Shown: one piece after another, positions 6,009 through 10,966 of the stretch | Numbering within the stretch: position 1 is the stretch's first letter | Layout of the letters: every line of letters starts with the position of its first letter | Program-made: the position numbers and the translations under genes | Assembly (NCBI GenBank): GCA_031254175.1 | Contig: JAIRUY010000032.1 | Coordinates: forward strand, 1-10,966 | Source: Treponema sp. | GTDB lineage: Bacteria; Spirochaetota; Spirochaetia; Treponematales; Breznakiellaceae | Length of the DNA: 10,966 nt | Direction of reading: 5' to 3' | Notes under the pieces: model-generated | The model's database searches: none | What the model was told of the DNA's origin: nothing | The model's input: only the letters and a program-made list of their open reading frames with translations

Positions 6009-7109
6009 GTGAATACGAAACTTCCGCAAACAGGGCGTATCGAACTTGCAGGAATTAAAAAAAAGTTCGGGAAAAAGGAAGTTCTCCAGGGGCTTGATCT
6101 TTCCGTTGAACAGGGAGAGTTTATTACTCTGCTTGGCTCTTCGGGATGCGGCAAAACCACAACGCTCAGAATTATCGCAGGGCTTGAAACGGCAGATTCA
6201 GGGCAAATCTTTATTGACGGAATTGATGTAAGCGCGCTCGCCCCGGACAAACGGAACATAAACATGGTCTTTCAGAATTACGCCCTTTTTCCCCACATGA
6301 ATGTAGAGCAGAATATCGGTTACAGCCTGAAACTAAAAGGGATGACAAAAAATAAAATAAAAGAAACTGCCGCCGGGGCTCTTTCGCTTGTAAGGCTTTC
6401 CGGCTTTGAAAAAAGAAAACCGGACGAGCTTTCCGGCGGTGAGAAGCAGCGTGTAGCGGTCGCAAGGGCTGTAATCAACAAGCCGAAAGTCCTTTTGCTG
6501 GATGAACCGCTGGGAGCGCTTGATTTGCAGCTGCGCCGCCAGATGCAAATTGAACTAAAACGTCTGCAAAAACAGCTTGGCATCACGTTTATCTATATAA
6601 CGCACGATCAGGAAGAAGCCATTACAATGTCCGACCGGATTGCCGTTATGCGAAACGGAGTTTTTGAACAGATTGGCAGCGCAGAGGAAATTTACAACAA
6701 GCCGAAAACTGCCTTTATCGCAGATTTTGTGGGCGGAGCGAATATTCTCCGCGGCAAAGCAGCCAGTTTAACGAAAGAAGACGGCAAAAAATTACGAATT
6801 TGTTTTGAGCACCCTGCCGGAAACGCGGAAATTGAATTAAACGAAAACGGCGCAATCCGGGAGGGAGAGGAAATTCTAATCGCAGTCAGGGAAGAATATG
6901 TCTCATTTCTGCCGCCCGGAAACCCGGGGCTCAGGGCAGAGGTAACCGGAAAAAGTTTTTCAGGAGGGCTTTTAAGAATCTCCGCAAAACTTGAAAAATC
7001 AGACGAGAAAATCAACTGTAGTTTTCAGGGCATTGCCTCCGCTCTTGAAACAGGAGACAAAATTACAGTGAGCTGGAATGCTTCAAACGCGGTTTTACTG
7101 GAAAATTAA
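6009..7109 (+). CDS. potA: Spermidine/putrescine-type ABC importer ATPase PotA
   Basis: Powers substrate uptake on the inner face of the membrane. Motifs by residue: Walker A GSSGCGKT (43-50), Q-loop at Gln89 in QNYALFPHM, signature LSGGEKQR (141-148), Walker B VLLLDEP (161-167) with D-loop GALD, and switch His199 in THDQEEAITMSD. A C-terminal regulatory segment from about residue 240 corresponds to the TOBE region. The 366-residue length fits PotA. The start is the GTG at 6009: it leaves nine residues before RIELAGIKKKFG, the normal opening of the domain, and there is no in-frame ATG nearby. No ribosome site precedes it, and the promoter suggests a leaderless message. It is the first gene of the operon; potB starts 11 bases after its stop. 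Confidence 0.92.
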   Translation: MNTKLPQTGRIELAGIKKKFGKKEVLQGLDLSVEQGEFITLLGSSGCGKTTTLRIIAGLETADSGQIFIDGIDVSALAPDKRNINMVFQNYALFPHMNVEQNIGYSLKLKGMTKNKIKETAAGALSLVRLSGFEKRKPDELSGGEKQRVAVARAVINKPKVLLLDEPLGALDLQLRRQMQIELKRLQKQLGITFIYITHDQEEAITMSDRIAVMRNGVFEQIGSAEEIYNKPKTAFIADFVGGANILRGKAASLTKEDGKKLRICFEHPAGNAEIELNENGAIREGEEILIAVREEYVSFLPPGNPGLRAEVTGKSFSGGLLRISAKLEKSDEKINCSFQGIASALETGDKITVSWNASNAVLLEN

Positions 7110-7120
7110 AGGTGATAAAA

Positions 7121-7987
7121 ATGAAGCTGCCGGAGAGAAACAAAGTTTTAACCGCTTCAAAGTTTTTTCTGCCGCTTGCGGTTTTTACAGTTGTTTTTGT
7201 CTTTGTCCCGTTACTCTACATGCTTGTAATAAGTTTTATGCAGAGGAAAGGTTCATGGGGTATGGAAGCCGTCTTTTCAGTAAATAACTACATAAGAATT
7301 TTTGAACCTGTCTATCTTGAGACATTCCGCCAGTCAATCAGGCTGGCATTCACCACCACGATTGCGGTAATTATTGCAGGTTACCCGCTGGGTTATTTTA
7401 TGGCGCGTCTTTCGCCGCGCTGGAGAGGAAGGGTAATGCTCCTTCTTATCATACCTTTCTGGACAAGCTCACTGATGAGGCTTTACGGCTGGGTAATTAT
7501 GTTCAGGGCAAACGGTCTCTTTGACTTAATCCTGATGGGATTACGCATAACAAACGAACCGCTGCGGTTATTGTATACATACTCCGCTGTCGTCACAGGA
7601 ATGATTTACGGCCTTTTGCCGTTCATGGCCTATTCTGTTTTTGTCAGCGCGGAAAAACTCGATCGCTCACTTTTAGAAGCGACAAGAATAATGGGAGCAA
7701 ACCGCATCAGGGCTTTTCTTACAGTCAGTCTGCCGCTTACCTTCCCCGGTCTGTTTTCCGGGGTAATCCTTACCTTTATCCCCAGCATGTCGCTGTACTT
7801 TATAGCCGACATCCTTGGAGGCGGCAAGGTAGTGCTTGTCGGAAACCTGATTCGGGATCAGCTTCTTAATGTCCATGACTGGCCGTTTGCTGCGGCCATC
7901 AGCGTGGTATTGATGGCATTAACATCGCTTTTTTTATACATGTACAGGATTGTTACACGATCAGACAAGATTGAGGGGCTGATATGA
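7121..7987 (+). CDS. potB: ABC transporter permease PotB
   Basis: An inner-membrane protein with about six helices, forming the transport channel with PotC. It carries the EAA coupling loop LEATRIMGANRIRAF (185-199), which docks on the ATPase, followed by LPLTFPGLFSG. The stretch PSMSLYFIADILGGGK (221-236) and HDWPFAAAIS (252-261) read closely like E. coli PotB around its DLMGGAK and RDWPFGAA segments, so PotB rather than PotC is a firm call. The frame begins with a GTG at 7112, but AAGGTGAT at 7109-7116 sits at ribosome-site distance from the ATG at 7121, giving 288 residues starting MKLPERNK; I prefer that start. The gene ends in an ATGA overlap with potC, implying coupled translation and matched amounts of the two permeases. 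Confidence 0.92.
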   Translation: MKLPERNKVLTASKFFLPLAVFTVVFVFVPLLYMLVISFMQRKGSWGMEAVFSVNNYIRIFEPVYLETFRQSIRLAFTTTIAVIIAGYPLGYFMARLSPRWRGRVMLLLIIPFWTSSLMRLYGWVIMFRANGLFDLILMGLRITNEPLRLLYTYSAVVTGMIYGLLPFMAYSVFVSAEKLDRSLLEATRIMGANRIRAFLTVSLPLTFPGLFSGVILTFIPSMSLYFIADILGGGKVVLVGNLIRDQLLNVHDWPFAAAISVVLMALTSLFLYMYRIVTRSDKIEGLI

Positions 7988-8778
7988 AGCATCATAACCA
8001 TTCGAAATTGTTTCCTGTTTACATCGGCATAATTCTGGCTCTTATCTATGTGCCTATAGTACTTGTTATTTTATATTCTTTTAACGAAAGCAGGTTAAGC
8101 TCTGTCTGGGGCGGTTTCAGCCTGCACTGGTACAGGGAACTTTTCCGTGACCGTTCCATGTTTGAAGCTCTGCGAAACAGCCTTGTTCTGGCAACTCTTA
8201 CGAGTTTCGGTTCTGCAATAATCGGAACATTGGGCGCGTACGGCATGATGAGCGGGAAAACCGGAAAAACAGCAAAAACAATTGAATACTTTTCAATATT
8301 GCCCATAATGACTCCGGAAATCATCTTAGGCATTGCTTTTCTTGCCTTTTTTTCATTTCTTGCGATACCTTTCGGGATGACAACTCTTGTTATCGCCCAC
8401 ACAACATTTTGCGTTCCTTATGTTTACCTTTTGGTAAAAGCAAGGCTTGCCGGGCTTGAAAAAAGTTACATTGAAGCGGCAAAAATTATGGGAGCGACCG
8501 ACACGCGCGCATTTTACGACATTACACTGCCGCTTGTGCTCCCCGCCGTTATTTCCGGAATGTTAATATCATTCGCCATGAGTTTTGATGATGTTATCAT
8601 AAGCGTTTTTGTAGCCGGAGTACACACAAACACCCTGCCGATGAAAATTTATTCGCAAATTAAAACAGGTGTAACTCCAAAGACAAACGCCATGTGTACG
8701 CTGATTTTTGTTTTAACGGTAATTCTCTGTTTGACAGCAGCCATGCTGGCAAAGAAAAAAGAGCAGAAAAATCTGTAG
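7984..8778 (+). CDS. potC: ABC transporter permease PotC
   Basis: Second permease of the importer, 264 residues, with about six membrane segments. The EAA loop is IEAAKIMGATDTRAFYD (163-179), followed by ITLPLVLPAVISG. AMSFDDVIISVFVAG (198-212) is the hallmark PotC segment (SLDDVIIS in E. coli). The ATG overlaps the potB stop as ATGA and has GAGGGG six bases upstream inside potB. The tail is Lys-rich (AKKKEQK) and probably cytoplasmic. Nothing is truncated. Together with PotB it should form the heterodimeric channel; substrate choice rests mainly with the binding protein downstream. Confidence 0.92.
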   Translation: MKHHNHSKLFPVYIGIILALIYVPIVLVILYSFNESRLSSVWGGFSLHWYRELFRDRSMFEALRNSLVLATLTSFGSAIIGTLGAYGMMSGKTGKTAKTIEYFSILPIMTPEIILGIAFLAFFSFLAIPFGMTTLVIAHTTFCVPYVYLLVKARLAGLEKSYIEAAKIMGATDTRAFYDITLPLVLPAVISGMLISFAMSFDDVIISVFVAGVHTNTLPMKIYSQIKTGVTPKTNAMCTLIFVLTVILCLTAAMLAKKKEQKNL

Positions 8779-8849
8779 CGCTGCGTGCCGCAGGCTATTC
8801 CAAAAAAAATGAATAACCGTTAATATGAAAAGTGTTACAGGAGGCGCTC
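8779..8849 (+). other. potC-potD spacer with a small hairpin
   Basis: This is the only real gap inside the pot operon. CTGCG (8781-8785) pairs with CGCAG (8789-8793) around a 3-base loop, and an A-run follows. The stem is too short for a terminator, but it could protect or delimit the upstream mRNA so that potD is made in excess, as binding proteins usually are. The potD site AGGAGG (8839-8844) is a perfect Shine-Dalgarno. Confidence 0.3.
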
Positions 8850-9890
8850 ATGAAAAAAGGAATCCGAATCATCGCGGTTTTATTGTTTGTTTTGCTTTTG
8901 GCAGGCTGCGGAAATAAAAACAGATTAACAATTTATACATGGGACGAAATGTTTCCTCAGGATGTTTTACGTTCATTTGAAAAAGAAACAGGAATAAAAA
9001 TAAATTATATAAATTTCGATGAAAACGAAACCATGCTTGCAAGGCTTCAGGCTGCAAGGGCGGGAAATTATGACCTTATAATTGCAGATGATTACATTAT
9101 AGAAATGGCCATCGCAGAGGGACTTGTTCAAAAATTGGATAAATCAAAAATTTCAAATTTCAGGAACATAAATCCAATATATCAAAGACAGTTTTATGAT
9201 CCGGCGGATGAGTATACTGTTCCCTATGGGGCGGGAGTGCAGACAATTGTTTACGATCCGAAACGGGTAAATATCGAAATTTTTGGATACTACGACCTTT
9301 GGGATTCTTCTTTTATTAACAGTTTAGGCATAATCGGAAATTTCAGGGTAATAAACGGCATGGCTTTAAAAGTCCTTGGGGAAAGTTACAATACAAACAA
9401 TACCGGCAAAATACGTGATGCCGGAGAACTTCTGCTGCAGCTTGCTCCCAATATCCGTTTGATTATGGATGATCGCCTGGAAGACCAGCTGCTCTCCGGT
9501 GAAATTTCAGCCGCTGTAATGTACACTTCCCAGGTAACAGCCGCAAAAATGGCAAACCCCAATCTGGAAGTTGTTTTTCCGGAAGAAGGCATCGGTTTTG
9601 GCATAATGGCAGGTTTTATTCCGGCAAAAGCCCCCAATCCCGATGCGGCGCATGCTTTTTTAAATTTCATCCTTAACGCCCAAACAGGAGCTTCCTGTTT
9701 TGAGCATCTTGGGTACTACAGTACAAACTCAGCTTCTGATCCTCTCATCGCTCCAAAATACAGGGATTTCCTCACTCTGCCTTCCGGGTTTAATGTTAAT
9801 ATGGAAATGATAAAAAATATCAGCCCTGAAGCAGACGAGGCACATAATATAATTTGGACATCTTTCAGAAATGCTGCCGGAGGCAGATAA
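8850..9890 (+). CDS. potD: PotD-like lipid-anchored substrate-binding protein, ligand uncertain
   Basis: Captures the transporter's substrate outside the inner membrane. The product is 346 residues with a lipobox LLLAGC (Cys20). The fold signature matches PotD: LTIYTWDEMFPQDVL, KETGIKINY, NETMLARLQA, YDLIIADDY, GLVQKLDKSKISNF, YTVPYGAGV and DAAHAFLNFIL. The start is the ATG at 8850, with AGGAGG five bases upstream; a GTG at 8832 is open but has no site. Against E. coli PotD by eye, Trp34, Glu36, Tyr85 and Tyr293 are kept (W31, E33, Y82, Y289). The main polyamine contacts are not: Asp168 is Asn164, Glu171 is Val167, Trp229 is Tyr225, Trp255 is Gly251 and Asp257 is Met253. The family is firm, and the transporter context is clear. 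Polyamine as ligand is doubtful. Confidence 0.88.
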   Translation: MKKGIRIIAVLLFVLLLAGCGNKNRLTIYTWDEMFPQDVLRSFEKETGIKINYINFDENETMLARLQAARAGNYDLIIADDYIIEMAIAEGLVQKLDKSKISNFRNINPIYQRQFYDPADEYTVPYGAGVQTIVYDPKRVNIEIFGYYDLWDSSFINSLGIIGNFRVINGMALKVLGESYNTNNTGKIRDAGELLLQLAPNIRLIMDDRLEDQLLSGEISAAVMYTSQVTAAKMANPNLEVVFPEEGIGFGIMAGFIPAKAPNPDAAHAFLNFILNAQTGASCFEHLGYYSTNSASDPLIAPKYRDFLTLPSGFNVNMEMIKNISPEADEAHNIIWTSFRNAAGGR

Positions 9891-9911
9891 TGGACTTGTG
9901 AGACAACTATT

Positions 9912-10736
9912 CTACTCCAGATTCCAGCTTCCTTCCAAAAGCGTGTACTGGCCGGATTTTTTCCCGTTTGCTTCATAGAATGCGTCAAAATTATTGGCTG
10001 TGGTGTAAAGCACATTTCCGATTATATCAGTATAAACTATGTTTCCCCTGATACGTCCGTCAGGGGAACGGGCATCAAATGCCCTTTTACCCAATGTCTC
10101 AAGCGATGAAGGGATTGCAACTCTTGTCAAATTGTTGTTGTAAAAAGCGCCGTCTCTGATAACGGTAACGCCCTGCCCAATCGCAACTGATGTTAGCCTG
10201 TTGCCTGAAAAAGCGCCCTCTCCAATTGTTGTAACACTTGCCGGAAATTCGATTTCTCTCAATTTATTGTTTAAAAAAGCGTAATCGTCAATTATTGTTA
10301 CAGTTTCCGGAAGCGCTACCGCATCAAGCAGATTGTTGGAAAAAGCGCCCTTGCCGATTCTTGCAACACTTGACCCCATGGTAACACTTATCAGTTTGTT
10401 GCCTGCAAACGCGCCCCTGCCAATGCTTATTACATTGTTTCCGATTGTTAATGTCGTCAGCATATTAAAGGAAAAAGCGCCGTCACCTATTACTGTCACC
10501 GAATCAGGGATGGTTACTTCCAAAAGCCCTTTGCCTATAAAAGCATTGTCACCTATTTGAGTAATGGGTTTACCGTCAATTTCATCGGGGATAACCAAAG
10601 CGCCGGCTCTCCCTGTGGAACCTGTTATTGTAAAACCTGTCCGGTTTTCTTCAACTGTAATCCGTAAACCGCCGTCAGCAAAAACGAAAAAATGGAGGAA
10701 AATTATCAGCAGGAATAGTACAAACCCTTTTTTCAT
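9912..10736 (-). CDS. Secreted BspA-type leucine-rich repeat protein
   Basis: The 274-residue product has a signal peptide (MKKG, then a hydrophobic run ending FVFA) with likely cleavage before DGG; there is no lipobox. After a short beta-rich segment and a degenerate capping repeat (about 46-70) come seven tandem 22-residue repeats starting at residues 71, 93, 115, 137, 159, 181 and 203, with consensus LTxVxIpxxVTxIGxGAFxxNx. This is the LRR_5 pattern of BspA-like proteins, seen in surface or secreted proteins of gut and oral treponemes and linked to adhesion or protein binding. The C-terminal part, with NNFDAFYEANGKKSGQYT then GSW, resembles a tail seen in other treponemal repeat proteins. 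The partner is unknown. The ATG has no Shine-Dalgarno site, and the promoter lies very close. It converges on potD with a 21-base gap and no visible terminator. Confidence 0.87.
   Translation of the reverse strand: MKKGFVLFLLIIFLHFFVFADGGLRITVEENRTGFTITGSTGRAGALVIPDEIDGKPITQIGDNAFIGKGLLEVTIPDSVTVIGDGAFSFNMLTTLTIGNNVISIGRGAFAGNKLISVTMGSSVARIGKGAFSNNLLDAVALPETVTIIDDYAFLNNKLREIEFPASVTTIGEGAFSGNRLTSVAIGQGVTVIRDGAFYNNNLTRVAIPSSLETLGKRAFDARSPDGRIRGNIVYTDIIGNVLYTTANNFDAFYEANGKKSGQYTLLEGSWNLE
10065..10526 (-). repeat. Seven tandem 66-bp units encoding leucine-rich repeats
   Basis: The repeat part of the leucine-rich repeat gene has a strict 66-base period. The DNA copies have diverged, but each still carries an AAAGCGCC or AACGCGCC-like core on the plus strand, which encodes GAF on the minus strand. 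The unit is one codon shorter than the common 23-residue BspA repeat. The lack of insertions or deletions between units suggests selection on the solenoid register. Confidence 0.8.
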
Positions 10737-10750
10737 AACAAATTACTATA

Positions 10751-10779
10751 AATATAATACATCGTTCACAGCGTGTAAA
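10751..10779 (-). promoter_or_regulatory. Sigma-70 promoter of the leucine-rich repeat gene
   Basis: Read on the minus strand: TTTACA (10774-10779), a 17-base spacer, and TATATT (10751-10756). Transcription should start near 10744, only about seven bases before the ATG at 10736. This agrees with the lack of any Shine-Dalgarno sequence there. A shifted -10 in the same AT-rich patch (TATTAT or TATAGT) would fit the -35 less well. Confidence 0.5.
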
Positions 10780-10966
10780 GCGTACGCGTTGCCTGGAATG
10801 TCCACTTACGAGCGTTTTGAGGCAATGCGACGTATTGACTAATATGAGAGATATAAATAAACTTTACTTTAAAATAAAGGTTATCTATCAATTTATTTTT
10901 TTTGAGACCTTTGATTACAGGAATATTTTATGAAAACTAAGATAATGATATGGAAATAGAATCCTC
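10780..10966 (+). other. Right-end intergenic DNA with a possible outward promoter
   Basis: I see no supportable gene here. TTGACT (10835-10840), a 17-base spacer and TAAACT (10858-10863) could be a plus-strand promoter, divergent from that of the leucine-rich repeat gene, for a gene beyond the window. An AGGA precedes an ATG at 10930, but that frame stops after nine codons at 10957-10959. Another ATG at 10950 is open to the edge but has no ribosome site. Confidence 0.3.

Noticed and set aside
10065..10526. 66-bp periodic repeats considered as a CRISPR or satellite array
   Set aside because: There is no identical repeat with unique spacers; the period equals 22 codons and encodes a regular leucine-rich solenoid.
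10564..10842. Plus-strand frame over the leucine-rich repeat gene ending ...MSTYERFEAMRRID
   Set aside because: Most of it is antisense to the repeat gene. The last 14 codons from the ATG at 10798 look protein-like, but there is no ribosome site and nothing to match them to.
10844..10933. 29-codon plus-strand frame (MRDINKLYFKIK...) overlapping a 9-codon frame at 10930
   Set aside because: No ribosome site for the first, AT-rich composition, and the second stops after nine codons; short open frames are expected by chance in such DNA.
10950..10966. Possible gene start (MEIES) running off the right edge
   Set aside because: Only five codons are visible and there is no Shine-Dalgarno site, so it cannot be supported from this window.

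Overview
The window looks like a piece of a spirochaete chromosome, most likely a Treponema from an animal or insect gut. Four things point that way: a long type-2 isoleucyl-tRNA synthetase with a lipoprotein gene overlapping its end, a potABCD operon in treponemal order, a BspA-type leucine-rich repeat protein of the kind abundant in gut treponemes, and an FmdB-family zinc-ribbon gene. The assignment rests on recognised protein families, not on a search, so the genus is an inference.

Layout. From the left edge to 553 (+) is the 3' part of a four-helix membrane protein of the EXPERA family (TMEM97/sigma-2 receptor, EBP), which is unexpected in a bacterium. It converges on a minus-strand block running from about 5520 down to 565: ileS, a lipoprotein gene overlapping the ileS 3' end, a 132-base array of hairpins, an FmdB-family zinc-ribbon gene, and a small double zinc-ribbon membrane protein that starts at a TTG two bases past the fmdB stop. 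Diverging from ileS on the plus strand is a compact hicB-hicA toxin-antitoxin pair (5571-5935). The hicB gene is only 59 codons. Then comes potA-potB-potC-potD (6009-9890), an ABC importer of the spermidine/putrescine type. A near-consensus sigma-70 promoter puts the transcription start at or within a base or two of the potA GTG codon. A convergent minus-strand gene (9912-10736) encodes a secreted protein with seven exact-length 22-residue leucine-rich repeats; its promoter also leaves almost no leader. The last 230 bases hold that promoter and perhaps a divergent one, but no gene I can support.

How the genes work together. PotA (ATPase), PotB and PotC (permeases) and PotD (lipid-anchored binding protein) form one transporter. 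The PotD has the family fold, but by eye it lacks most of the acidic and aromatic residues that hold polyamines in E. coli PotD, so its ligand may not be a polyamine. HicB is expected to neutralise HicA. The ileS block is translation housekeeping plus envelope and zinc-ribbon genes of unknown role.

Points most worth a second look: the bacterial EXPERA protein with a lost glutamate, the altered PotD ligand pocket, the two apparently leaderless promoters, and the hairpin array at 1251-1382. I did not find a clearly new multi-gene system.
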